The position numbers were made by a program, and so were the translations under genes. Below are positions 1 to 8,673 of a stretch of DNA of 64,000 nucleotides, piece by piece. The notes under the pieces were generated by a model. The model was not told where the DNA came from and ran no database searches. It saw only the letters and a list, made by a program, of their open reading frames with translations. Where the stretch lies: assembly GCF_036786105.1 (NCBI RefSeq), contig NZ_DAIQRQ010000005.1, forward strand, positions 62,001 through 126,000. The letters run 5' to 3'. The stretch comes from Ohtaekwangia sp036786105 (lineage in GTDB: Bacteria; Bacteroidota; Bacteroidia; Cytophagales; Cyclobacteriaceae). Position 1 is the first letter of the stretch. Each line of letters opens with the position of its first letter.

Positions 1-69
1 CTCCGGTAGATCCCGTTCTTCCGATCAGAAGAAAAAATGGAGATAGCGAAAATATAGCTAATAAAGAAA

Positions 70-106
70 CAGGGCTGGCATATATGTACCAGCCCTGTTT
101 TTTTTT
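70..106 (+). terminator. Rho-independent terminator, probably bidirectional
   Basis: A 9-bp perfect stem (CAGGGCTGG at 70-78 with its complement at 89-97) is followed by a run of nine T on the plus strand. It lies 26 bp beyond the end of the minus-strand protease gene, so it probably ends a rightward gene located to the left of the window and may also serve the protease gene. No complete gene is visible in bases 1-69. Confidence 0.75.
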
Positions 107-131
107 GAAGCATACATGCACACCTCAAACA

Positions 132-1055
132 CTAGTGATCGCTCGGAAATATAGCGAAGTTGAGAAACTCTGTGTGCCGGATCACAGAAATGTCGATCAT
201 CGTTACAATATCCTTTTTACTCAATTCTTTAAAAAGCTCGTGCGAGCTGTTGATCGCCTTGTTGTGAAAAGAAATGATGATATCGCCTTCCTGTAACTGC
301 GAGCGTGAAGCCGGTGAGTTCTCCTGTATTTTGGTGATGAATAATCCCTTCTTGTTTTTGAGATTATAGTGTTGCTTGATCTTCGGATTTATATTTACTT
401 CCTGGAGCATTAAACCCAAATACGCCTTAAACACTTTACCATCTTTCAGCAGTTGCTGTGCAATCTCTTTTGCCGTATTGATATCTACTGAAAAACTTAA
501 TCCTTGTGCACCTTGTATCATCGCGGTGTTTACACCAATTACTTCACCATCGGTTGTAATCATAGGGCCTCCGGAATTACCGGGATTAAGCGCTGCGTCT
601 GATTGGATAACGTTGTCGACCAATCGTCCGGATTGTGTTTGCAGCGTTCGACCCAGGGCACTTACAACACCGGTCGTTACCGTATGCTGATATCCATACG
701 GGTTACCAATGGCAATAACAAATTGTCCGATCTGCAGTTGCTGGGCATCTCCAAGTTTTGCTACCGAATATCCTTCGCTATAAATCTTTAAAATGGCCAG
801 GTCAGTATCAGGATCTTTGCCGATCAAAAATCCCTCGATCTCATTTTCATTCAGAAGGCTCACCATGATCTTCTCAGCACCATCTACTACGTGGCTGTTC
901 GTAAACACAAGGCCATCTGATGAAAAAATAAAACCCGAACCAGAGCCGGCCGGGCGAAGCACATTATTCTTGTCTCGCTTGAAGACATCAATTTTGACGA
1001 CCGCATTTTTCGTTTTTTCTACGGCTTCAATAATCATTGAAGAAAAAGCATCCAT
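132..1055 (-). CDS. Trypsin-like serine protease with PDZ domain (HtrA/DegP-like)
   Basis: A 307-residue S1C-type serine protease. The catalytic triad is visible: His55 in NSHVVDG, Asp85 in DTDLAIL and Ser161 in NPGNSGGP. Residues 15-200 form the protease domain and about 215-300 one PDZ domain (KKGLFITKI, SPASRSQLQEGDIIISFHNK). DegP/DegQ proteins have two PDZ domains and an N-terminal signal or membrane anchor. This protein has one PDZ and no hydrophobic N-terminus, so it is either cytoplasmic or started further upstream. The family degrades misfolded proteins or senses stress by PDZ-guided cleavage. The gene stands alone, followed by the terminator at 70-106. Confidence 0.85.
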   Translation of the reverse strand: MDAFSSMIIEAVEKTKNAVVKIDVFKRDKNNVLRPAGSGSGFIFSSDGLVFTNSHVVDGAEKIMVSLLNENEIEGFLIGKDPDTDLAILKIYSEGYSVAKLGDAQQLQIGQFVIAIGNPYGYQHTVTTGVVSALGRTLQTQSGRLVDNVIQSDAALNPGNSGGPMITTDGEVIGVNTAMIQGAQGLSFSVDINTAKEIAQQLLKDGKVFKAYLGLMLQEVNINPKIKQHYNLKNKKGLFITKIQENSPASRSQLQEGDIIISFHNKAINSSHELFKELSKKDIVTMIDISVIRHTEFLNFAIFPSDH

Positions 1056-1493
1056 AAAATTTCTCCTTATAGAATGGAGATGCTCAAAAAGCTATCCATG
1101 CTTATAGATCCGCAAAAATGGCTTGGTGGAGGATCGGTCTACAGGCCACTTTGACTGAAAGCCCTGGTTAATTATCTTTTTGTGCGACAGAAAAGATCAA
1201 AATGCAGTGATGTACCGCTTAAACCCCATCATTATAACCAATAAAAAGCTGTGCCTGACGGAAATTTTTATAGAAAAGCCGGATAAAAGCTTTGACAAAA
1301 GATTTTTTTTTGGATATTGCAATGGTTTGCAAAACAACCTTCAAACGTTAGCAGTCGAAATTATCTACGAATCGACTTTCAGGCTTTAATACGGTCGGTT
1401 TATGGAAAAGACTGCCAGACCAAGGGTACTGTAATGCAAATTTCATGTCTAAAGTCGGCCCATAATCTCGCTTATAACCTTTTATAACTTTTT
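1056..1493. other. Intergenic stretch, no recognised gene
   Basis: About 440 bases between the protease start and the small plus-strand open reading frame at 1494. A 69-codon open frame at 1180-1389 on the plus strand has no family resemblance, an atypical composition and no detectable expression signal, so it is not called. The promoter of the protease gene must lie here but no full TTG/TAnnTTTG pair was identified. Confidence 0.4.
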
Positions 1494-1589
1494 ATGAAGC
1501 AGATTAACGTTTATCACTTTCTGGGCCTCGCTATCATGTTTGCCAGCTCTCTCGTTTCGATGACACTTTTGGCGATCATTTTATTTTAA
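1494..1589 (+). CDS. Putative single-pass membrane microprotein (31 aa)
   Basis: A 31-codon open frame starting ATG AAG CAG and ending TAA. After a short polar start (MKQINVYHF) the rest is an uninterrupted hydrophobic segment (LGLAIMFASSLVS, then MTLLAIILF), enough for one transmembrane helix. A hairpin with a T-rich tail oriented for plus-strand transcription follows 15 bp after the stop (1605-1632), which suggests that a short plus-strand transcript ends here, although the neighbours on both sides are minus-strand genes. There is no known family I can assign. It could also be a spurious frame in the leader of an RNA. The support is the coincidence of ATG, hydrophobic helix and terminator. 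Confidence 0.42.
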   Translation: MKQINVYHFLGLAIMFASSLVSMTLLAIILF

Positions 1590-1604
1590 GGCTTGTTGTT
1601 CGGT

Positions 1605-1632
1605 CCTCTGTAAGCAGAGGTTGCATTTTTTA
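1605..1632 (+). terminator. Rho-independent terminator-like hairpin
   Basis: CCTCTG (1605-1610), loop TAAG, CAGAGG (1615-1620), then TTGCATTTTTT. The T tract lies on the plus-strand side only, so it does not fit the minus-strand permease that ends at 1642. It fits a short plus-strand transcript carrying the microprotein frame. Confidence 0.55.
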
Positions 1633-1641
1633 AACTCAGAC

Positions 1642-4095
1642 TTACTCATACCGAAGGGTCTTTGCCGGATTCCGCAAAGCTGCCCGTATGGTTTGTGTGC
1701 TCACGGTAAGCAGTGCTATCGCTATCGCGCAGGCAGTTCCCGCTATGTATAGCGCTATATTCATATCTACCCGGTAAGCAAAGCTGTTGAGCCATTGGTT
1801 CATAAAATACCAGGCAACCGGCCAGGCAATCAGATTGGCTATACCTACCAGTATCAGAATTTCTTTCGAAAGCAGTTGAAGTATACTTCCCACGGAAGCG
1901 CCCAGTACCTTGCGTATTCCGATCTCCTTCATGCGCTGTAGCGTGTTGAAGGTTGCCAGTCCAAATAGACCCATGCTGGCAATAAATATAGCCAGCCCTG
2001 CAAAGGTGGTAAACAACTGGCTCTGCTTCTGTTCTGCCTCGTATAGCTTGCGATAGCGCTCGCTTAGAAAAGTATATTCGAAAGGCTTGCCCGGTAAAAA
2101 GGCCTTCCAGGTTTTTTCAAGATGTGCAAGGCCCGGCTTCATGTCTTTACCCGATATCTTTACCGACAACCGGCGATAGTTCCCTCTCATCAGGAATATC
2201 ATCGGCACAATCTGCTGATGTAAAGATTCAAAATGAAAATCCTTTACAATACCAATCAGCTTGCCATTTACATCGGCATAATGAAATTCTTTATCAATAT
2301 TTTCTTCCAGGTTGGTCCAGCCGATTGCTTTGGCGGCAGCTTCGTTAATAATAAAAGCAAGGGAGTCGTCTGTAGAAATAGCTTTCGAAAATTTTCTGCC
2401 GGCTGCCAGCTGTATACCGTACGTATCAAAGAAATCTTCATCAATAGAAATGGATTTCAAATCAGCATTGACATTCACAAGACTATCGCCTTTCATGACA
2501 CTGGCACTGCCATACGAGTCCAGAAGCCGGCCGGTAGGAATCCGCGTCGAGCGTCCTACGTGCTGAATGCCCGATGACTGCGTAAGTGCGTTGTAGAAAG
2601 CCTCATACGAATTTTTAAGATCGTCACCATAGTAATCAAGCGTTATCACCTGATCTTTCTGATATCCTAATTCCCGCGTATTCAAAAATGATAGCTGCTG
2701 GAAGGTGATGAGTGTGGCAATGATCAGTATAATGGAGATGGCAAACTGAACCACTACCAGTGTTTTACGAATGCCCGCTTTACCGGATGATCCGGGTTGT
2801 CCTTTCAATGTAGTTACCGGATTGAACGATGATATAACCAGCGCAGGATATATACCTGCCAGTATGCCCAGTATACAGGCAAAAAGTATAAGACCGCCCA
2901 GCAACGGTAAATTTGTGAGTATATTGGCCGGTATAGCCTTCCCGGTGAAGTTGTTCAGCCAGGTAATGCCGCGTGCCGAGAGTAGCATGGCAAGCATAAG
3001 AGAGAAGAATGATATGAGAATGGACTCACTCAGATACTGACCGATTAACTGCGCTCTTAATGCACCTACAACTTTGCGTAGTCCCACTTCGCGTGCGCGC
3101 TTGGTAGCGCGTGCTGTAGAGAGATTAACAAAATTAAAGCAGGCTATAAGCACAATGAAGAAACCAATAATGCTCATCATGTATACACTGTTGATGTTAC
3201 CGTTGGCTTCCAGTTCATCATCCAGGTGTGAGCGCAGGTGTATATCGGTGAGTTTCTGTAAAAACAATGTTGTTGTTTTTGAGGCAACCCAATCGGCTGG
3301 CACGCCCCAGTTGGCGCGCGCATAGCTGCCGAAATGTTTATCGAGAAACGATGGGAAGGAAGCCTCGACTTTTTTAGGATCAGCTCCCTGCTGTAACAGC
3401 AGATAAGTTCCGAAAGAGTTATTACCCCAGTTTGTTTCTAATCCATTGCGTCCATATACCCGGTCGTCTTCCAAGGAATTGAATGATACCAGGAACTCGG
3501 GATGCCAGTGCGATTGCGCAGGGAAATTTTTATAGACACCGGTTATTTCCAAATCAAACCGGTTGTCGGCACGGAGGCGCTTGCCAATGATGTTCTCACT
3601 GTTGAAATATTTCTGAGCAGCCTTTTCCGATAGCATGATGGTGAACGGCCGCTGCAACGCTTTGGAAGCATCGCCTGATTTTATCTGTATATCAAAGATA
3701 TCGAAGATGGCAGGCTCGGCCAGGAAAACAAATTCTTCGTTGTTTGATTTTTTAAGTTCTCCATTTTCTTCGAGGCCTATCACCATACCGAAGTTGATGG
3801 TGCGCGCCATTTTCTCGATTTCACCAAAATCATTTTTCAATAACGGCCCAATGGGAGGTGCAACATTGGCCAGATGCAGATTTACTTCACCTTCGGGTGA
3901 GTGGAAGCTGCGCGTAACGCGGTATATACGGTCGGCTTTTGCATGGTAGCGGTCATAACTGATTTCATCGGTTACAAAAAGGAAAATGAGAATGGCACAG
4001 GCAATAGCAAGAGCAAGTCCTGCTATATTAATAAACGCTGTAAGCTTGTTATGCAAAATGGAGCGCAGGGCTACCTTGATATAGTTTCGTATCAT
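1642..4095 (-). CDS. ABC transporter permease, FtsX/MacB type with duplicated core
   Basis: An 817-residue membrane protein of the MacB_PCD plus FtsX architecture common in Bacteroidota. The N-terminal helix (about 20-42, AGLALAIACAILIFLFV) is followed by a large periplasmic domain (about 45-290). A three-helix FtsX block (about 305-450) has the signature STARATKRAREVGLRKVVGA, then come a further helix and a second periplasmic domain (about 460-690), and a final FtsX block with QRMKEIGIRKVLGASV. Proteins of this family work with a LolD-like ATPase in peptide or lipoprotein extrusion or in antimicrobial-peptide resistance. No ATPase gene is adjacent, so the partner must be elsewhere. The start ATG is preceded by about 270 bp shared with the divergent phosphatase gene. 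Confidence 0.88.
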   Translation of the reverse strand: MIRNYIKVALRSILHNKLTAFINIAGLALAIACAILIFLFVTDEISYDRYHAKADRIYRVTRSFHSPEGEVNLHLANVAPPIGPLLKNDFGEIEKMARTINFGMVIGLEENGELKKSNNEEFVFLAEPAIFDIFDIQIKSGDASKALQRPFTIMLSEKAAQKYFNSENIIGKRLRADNRFDLEITGVYKNFPAQSHWHPEFLVSFNSLEDDRVYGRNGLETNWGNNSFGTYLLLQQGADPKKVEASFPSFLDKHFGSYARANWGVPADWVASKTTTLFLQKLTDIHLRSHLDDELEANGNINSVYMMSIIGFFIVLIACFNFVNLSTARATKRAREVGLRKVVGALRAQLIGQYLSESILISFFSLMLAMLLSARGITWLNNFTGKAIPANILTNLPLLGGLILFACILGILAGIYPALVISSFNPVTTLKGQPGSSGKAGIRKTLVVVQFAISIILIIATLITFQQLSFLNTRELGYQKDQVITLDYYGDDLKNSYEAFYNALTQSSGIQHVGRSTRIPTGRLLDSYGSASVMKGDSLVNVNADLKSISIDEDFFDTYGIQLAAGRKFSKAISTDDSLAFIINEAAAKAIGWTNLEENIDKEFHYADVNGKLIGIVKDFHFESLHQQIVPMIFLMRGNYRRLSVKISGKDMKPGLAHLEKTWKAFLPGKPFEYTFLSERYRKLYEAEQKQSQLFTTFAGLAIFIASMGLFGLATFNTLQRMKEIGIRKVLGASVGSILQLLSKEILILVGIANLIAWPVAWYFMNQWLNSFAYRVDMNIALYIAGTACAIAIALLTVSTQTIRAALRNPAKTLRYE

Positions 4096-4365
4096 AAGAG
4101 GGCGTTTACTTTAAGACTAGACTTCTCAACTTGGCAAATGGTTGCAACAAAGACCATGCATGTTCGAAAGAAGTTGCCTGCCGTATTAAAAACGCAGATT
4201 GCAGCAATTGCTTTGTTCACTTCTGATCAGTAAAGTTGTTCGGAAATGAACCGGAAGCCGCTGCTCTGTAAGACTTGATTCGTTCGGCAGATTTTAACAA
4301 ACCATTCATAAAAGATTAATTTCGCACACTTTTCGATTAACTATCTTGCCAACTTTATTGCAACT

Positions 4366-6021
4366 ATGAGAAGGGTATTTATCATTATACTGACGCTTGC
4401 TGCAAGCACAGGAATTAAAGCACAGACATTGAAAGTAGGGGAGCAGCCAAAACTGGTGGTGGGCATCGTGGTAGATCAGATGCGCCAGGAGTATCTCTAT
4501 CGTTTTTATAACAAGTTTGGAAATGATGGCTTCAGGCGATTGATAGGCGATGGCTTCATGGTAAGAAACGCACATTACAACTATATGCCTACCTATACGG
4601 GCCCTGGCCATGCATCAATATATAGCGGAACCACTCCGGCTATACACGGCATTATTGGTAATGACTTTTACAACAAGAAGTCGGGCAAGACGGTAAATTG
4701 TGTAGAGGACTCCCTGCAGACGGTTGTCGGTGTAGCCTCCGGTAATGGCGATGTATCTCCCTGGCGCATGCTTTCATCAACCGTAACAGATGAATTGAAG
4801 TTGTTCACCCAGAAGCGCGCAAAAGTGATCGGTATATCTTTTAAAGATCGCGGTGCTGTATTGCCGGCTGGTCACCTGGCGGATGCAGCCTATTGGTATG
4901 ATAGCAACAGTGGCCGTTTCATCACCAGTTCGTACTATATGAGCAAGCTGCCGGATTGGGTTGAGAAGTTCAACGGCCTGAATCTTCCTGAGAAATATTT
5001 GGCGCAAGAGTGGAAAACACTGCTGCCTATTGAGCAATATACCGAGAGCGGCCCGGATGATACACCGTACGAGAAAAAGTATGCCGGTAAAACAAAACCA
5101 ACATTCCCCTATAATCTTCCGGAGTTGCGCAAGCAGAATGGTAACGCCGACCTGCTATATATGACTCCGTTTGCCAATGATTTTCTTACCGAGTTTGCCA
5201 AGACAACACTCGTGTCGGAGAAGATGGGTAAAGATGATATCAGTGATTTTCTTTGTATTTCATACTCTACTACCGATGCGATCGGTCACGCTGTTGGCCC
5301 CAATGCAATAGAGATTGAAGATACTTACCTGCGACTCGACCGGGCTATAGCAGATCTGTTGAAAACACTTGACAAGGAAGTTGGTGCCGGAAATTATACT
5401 TTATTTCTCACCGCCGATCATGGCGTAGCCGATGTGCCACAGTACTTGAAAGACAACAAAATGCCCGCAGGTTATTTTAACGATAACTATGCGGAGGCCA
5501 AGTTGAATGAGTTTCTGGCAAATTATTTTCCCGGTAAAAAACTTATTGCCAACGTCAGCAACGATCAGATATTTTTAAATCACGAAGCATTTCAGGGAAG
5601 CCCGAAATCATCTGGCCTCGATATGTTTATCGTAGCCGAACTGGTCGGTAAATACCTGATGAGCCTTGACGGTGTGGCAAACTACTATACCGAAGGCGTA
5701 CTGCGTCAGGGCAATTACAACGATGAAGGTATAAAAGGACGCGTTATCCGCGGATACAACCCCAAGCGCTCTGGCGACATTGTGTTTGTATTGGAGCCAG
5801 GCTGGTTTGGTTCAGGTTCTATACAGGGCACTACACACGGTTCACCCTATACTTATGATACCAATGTACCGATGTTGTTTTATGGTAAAGGTATACGAAA
5901 GGGATTTTCGGTGGAGTATCATCCGATCACAGATATAGCGCCTACCATCTCTACTATATTGAATATCAAGTTCCCCAGCGGGTGCACGGGCGAACCGGTA
6001 GCGGAGGTGTTCCCTGAATAG
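4366..6021 (+). CDS. pafA: PafA-like periplasmic alkaline phosphatase
   Basis: A 551-residue alkaline-phosphatase-superfamily enzyme with an N-terminal signal peptide (MRRVFIIILTLAASTGIKAQ). The residues that define PafA phosphomonoesterases are present: zinc ligand Asp37 (IVVDQMR), nucleophile Thr78 (TYTGPGHAS), Asn99 (GIIGND), and Lys160 with Arg162 (GISFKDRG). Later zinc ligands appear in STTDAIGHAVG, LTADHGVAD and TTHGSPYTYD. The Lys/Arg pair separates PafA from nucleotide pyrophosphatases of the same fold. PafA releases phosphate from organic phosphomonoesters in the periplasm and in characterised members is not inhibited by phosphate. It is a single-gene unit with its own terminator. 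Confidence 0.9.
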   Translation: MRRVFIIILTLAASTGIKAQTLKVGEQPKLVVGIVVDQMRQEYLYRFYNKFGNDGFRRLIGDGFMVRNAHYNYMPTYTGPGHASIYSGTTPAIHGIIGNDFYNKKSGKTVNCVEDSLQTVVGVASGNGDVSPWRMLSSTVTDELKLFTQKRAKVIGISFKDRGAVLPAGHLADAAYWYDSNSGRFITSSYYMSKLPDWVEKFNGLNLPEKYLAQEWKTLLPIEQYTESGPDDTPYEKKYAGKTKPTFPYNLPELRKQNGNADLLYMTPFANDFLTEFAKTTLVSEKMGKDDISDFLCISYSTTDAIGHAVGPNAIEIEDTYLRLDRAIADLLKTLDKEVGAGNYTLFLTADHGVADVPQYLKDNKMPAGYFNDNYAEAKLNEFLANYFPGKKLIANVSNDQIFLNHEAFQGSPKSSGLDMFIVAELVGKYLMSLDGVANYYTEGVLRQGNYNDEGIKGRVIRGYNPKRSGDIVFVLEPGWFGSGSIQGTTHGSPYTYDTNVPMLFYGKGIRKGFSVEYHPITDIAPTISTILNIKFPSGCTGEPVAEVFPE

Positions 6022-6044
6022 TAATCCATAAAACTATAATATAT

Positions 6045-6076
6045 AGTGCCGGGTGGTATTCCATCAGGCACTTTTG
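6045..6076 (+). terminator. Terminator of the phosphatase gene
   Basis: Stem AGTGCC (6045-6050) pairs with GGCACT (6067-6072). Inside it GGTGG pairs with CCATC around loop TATT, with one G/A mismatch between the two helices. TTTT follows directly. It lies 23 bp after the phosphatase stop codon. Confidence 0.65.
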
Positions 6077-6194
6077 CTATATATGCGTTGTGTTGCCTCG
6101 ATTTGTTCAGGCAGAACTGGTTGTTGGCATCAATTTTTATTCATTGGAAACCTTAACGATATTGGTTTTTGTTGACCAATAAATACGCTGCACT

Positions 6195-7547
6195 ATGTTA
6201 AAATCCATCCATCCATTCGATCAGTCTGTGATTGAAGAATTTCCGTTGCACACTGTACACGACATCCGGGCTAAGCTCGATAAAGCTGCACTGGCATTCA
6301 GCCTCTGGAAGAAAACAACCGTAAAACAACGCAGCGAGATGTTGCTGCACGTAGCGGCAGTACTTCGCAAGAATAAAGAAGAGTATGCCAGGATCATCAC
6401 ATGGGAGATGGGGAAAGTAATTTCTGAGGCACGTGCAGAAGTGGAGAAATGTGCCGTAGGTTGTGAATACTATGCGCACAACGCTGAAAATTTTCTGGCC
6501 GATCGCATGGTGAAGACAGAAGCGAAGCGAAGTTTTGTAGCGTATCAACCGATTGGCGCTGTACTGGCAATCATGCCCTGGAATTTTCCTTTCTGGCAGG
6601 TATTTCGTTATGCCGCGCCGGCGCTGACAGCTGGTAATGTTGGTTTACTCAAGCATGCATCAAATGTTACCAAGTGTTCTACAACAATCGAAAAGATTTT
6701 TCATGAAGCCGGTTATCCCGATGGTGTGTTTCAATCCCTGATCATTGAAAGTTCTTCTGTAGAGCAAATACTGGAGTCGCCCATTGTGCAGGGTGTGGCG
6801 CTTACCGGAAGTGAAATTGCCGGATCGAAAGTGGGCGCTATAGCAGGAAAGAATATAAAGAAGTCAGTGCTTGAATTAGGTGGCAGTGATCCGTTCATTG
6901 TGCTCGACGATGCTGATCTCGACCTTACAGTAAAGATTGCCACACAATCGCGTATGCAAAATGCAGGGCAATCATGTATAGCAGCCAAAAGATTTATAGT
7001 GCTCGATGCGATTAAAGATGAATTTATAGACCGTTTCAAAAAAAGCATTGAAGCTTTGAAACAAGGCAATCCATTTGATGAGCAAGTGACCACAGGGCCG
7101 CTGGCACGTGTTGATCTGGCCGATGATCTTGATAAGCAATTACAAAACTCACTGAAACATGGTGCACAGCTTGTAACCGGTGGCAAGAAGAGTGGCGCTA
7201 ATTTTCAACCCACATTATTAAGCCGTGTAAAACCCGGCATACAGGCATTTGATGAAGAAACCTTCGGTCCGTTGGCAGCCGTGATCTCTGCCGATACAGA
7301 CCAGGAAGCTATAGCATTGGCCAACGCAAGCCGATATGGTTTAGGAGCATCGGTGTGGACAAAAGATATAGAGCGCGGTGAGCGGCTTGCGCGTGAGATT
7401 GAGTCGGGTTCTGTATTTGTAAATTCATTGATGCGATCGGATGCGCGATTGCCTTTTGGCGGTGTCAAGAAATCAGGTTATGGTCGTGAACTGCATGAGC
7501 ACGGCATTCATGAATTTGTCAATATCAAAACGATTTTTGTGGCATAA
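6195..7547 (+). CDS. NAD(P)-dependent succinate-semialdehyde dehydrogenase family
   Basis: A 450-residue aldehyde dehydrogenase, close to the usual 450-460 for the short SSADH group. Catalytic Cys261 lies in NAGQSCIAAKRF and the general base Glu227 in LELGGSDPF. The Rossmann segment is seen around 120-220 (MPWNFPFWQVFR, TGSEIAGSKVG). The C-terminal FGGVKKSGYGREL motif is typical. The expected reaction is oxidation of succinic semialdehyde to succinate, in GABA or related catabolism, but substrate range in this family is broad and no GABA genes are nearby. It stands alone between the phosphatase terminator and the DUF2807 gene. Confidence 0.88.
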   Translation: MLKSIHPFDQSVIEEFPLHTVHDIRAKLDKAALAFSLWKKTTVKQRSEMLLHVAAVLRKNKEEYARIITWEMGKVISEARAEVEKCAVGCEYYAHNAENFLADRMVKTEAKRSFVAYQPIGAVLAIMPWNFPFWQVFRYAAPALTAGNVGLLKHASNVTKCSTTIEKIFHEAGYPDGVFQSLIIESSSVEQILESPIVQGVALTGSEIAGSKVGAIAGKNIKKSVLELGGSDPFIVLDDADLDLTVKIATQSRMQNAGQSCIAAKRFIVLDAIKDEFIDRFKKSIEALKQGNPFDEQVTTGPLARVDLADDLDKQLQNSLKHGAQLVTGGKKSGANFQPTLLSRVKPGIQAFDEETFGPLAAVISADTDQEAIALANASRYGLGASVWTKDIERGERLAREIESGSVFVNSLMRSDARLPFGGVKKSGYGRELHEHGIHEFVNIKTIFVA

Positions 7548-7622
7548 TAAGCAAATCGAGATATGCACATAGGGGTTTTACAAAAGTGAGTTGTCCTGAT
7601 AGAGAAACAACCTCTATACAGT

Positions 7623-8336
7623 ATGATCAGCCAGGTAAAAAACCTTCTAACGGCTTCGTTTATCGCAGCCATGTTTGTTTTAACATCGTGCGAAACAGAA
7701 GATCCGGGGCCACTTCAGGAAAAAGAAAAAGATTATTCACTGGTAGACTTCGATCGGCTCGAGATGGGCAGCGCATTTCATATTACCGTAGAACAGTCCA
7801 ATACATTTAGCATTCATATAAAAGGCGATCGCAGAAACCTCGATGATCTCGATGTATATAAAAGCGGCTCTACACTCATCATCAAATTTGAAGATAACGC
7901 CAATCGTAAACACGATACCTATATTACGATTGCTATGCCTACACTCGTGGCGGTAAATTTTTCAGGAGCGAGTGTATCTACCATTAAAGGATTTGAAAGC
8001 GATAGTACACTTGATTTTATTTTATCCGGGGCATCTGTTTGTCAATTGGATGCCGGCTATCGCAAAGTAAATATTGATTTGTCCGGAGCATCCGCTTTGA
8101 GATTTTATGGTTTGGGCGATGAGTTGGAGGCAACAATATCGGGTGCTTCAACCTTCTCCGCTTTCGACTACCCGGTTCGTAAAGCAGACATCGATGTATC
8201 GGGTGCCAGCCACGCCAAGGTTACGGTATCCGATGAACTTGATGCAACCGCCAGCGGCGCCAGCTCGATACTTTATCGCGGCAATCCATCCGTAACTTCG
8301 TCAACAAACGGCAGCAGCACGGTAGAGAAAGACTGA
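7623..8336 (+). CDS. DUF2807 (GIN-domain) lipoprotein
   Basis: A 237-residue exported lipoprotein. The N-terminus carries a lipobox (AAMFVLTSCETE), with lipidation expected at Cys23. The rest is a right-handed beta-solenoid-like head-GIN domain, recognisable by repeated GAS/SGAS elements (NFSGASVST, LSGASVCQL, LSGASALRF, ISGASTFSA, VSGASHAKV, ASGASS). These mark successive turns at roughly 20-residue spacing between residues 110 and 220. The family is abundant in Bacteroidota and its function is unknown; a surface adhesion or envelope scaffold role is only inferred. It stands alone, followed by the repeat locus at 8350. Confidence 0.85.
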   Translation: MISQVKNLLTASFIAAMFVLTSCETEDPGPLQEKEKDYSLVDFDRLEMGSAFHITVEQSNTFSIHIKGDRRNLDDLDVYKSGSTLIIKFEDNANRKHDTYITIAMPTLVAVNFSGASVSTIKGFESDSTLDFILSGASVCQLDAGYRKVNIDLSGASALRFYGLGDELEATISGASTFSAFDYPVRKADIDVSGASHAKVTVSDELDATASGASSILYRGNPSVTSSTNGSSTVEKD

Positions 8337-8349
8337 GAACCGTGGAATC

Positions 8350-8497
8350 GTTAGCAGTTAATCGTTACACGTTATTAGTGTTGTCAGGATATTTCCATCT
8401 GATACTTCTGTTTTTTATAGGTAGCCAGGCGTCCACCAGACTGCATTACTGATAACGTGTAACGATTAACAGCTAACGATTAACGTGTAACGATTAA
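8350..8497. repeat. Dispersed intergenic repeat, locus A (TAACGTGTAACGATTAAC family)
   Basis: The 25-bp arm at 8350-8374 is the reverse complement of 8453-8477 with one mismatch. A further direct copy of TAACGTGTAACGATTAA follows at 8481-8497. The arms enclose 78 bp and could form a long hairpin. The same word family recurs at 21948-22240 and 47968-48120. No coding frame overlaps it. This fills most of the 337-bp gap between the DUF2807 and MATE genes; 8498-8673 shows nothing else apart from the presumed MATE promoter region. Confidence 0.75.
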
Positions 8498-8673
8498 GGT
8501 TCGTAACCATTTCCGATTTTTTTCGTGTACCTTCAATCCGGGACTACACAGGTTCCCAACACGCCTATGCTTCTGACATTTTAGGTTTGGTACATCCAAA
8601 CACTTTTTCCTCAACATGCTTCGATCTGAAGTATGCGGGTTATTATTTTTTTACGACTAAACTTATTTCATAA

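Noticed and set aside
1180..1389. 69-codon plus-strand frame between the protease and the microprotein
   Set aside because: No family resemblance, composition like translated noncoding sequence, and no terminator or promoter connected to it.
8350..8497. CRISPR array
   Set aside because: The repeats are irregular in spacing and orientation and no cas genes are present.
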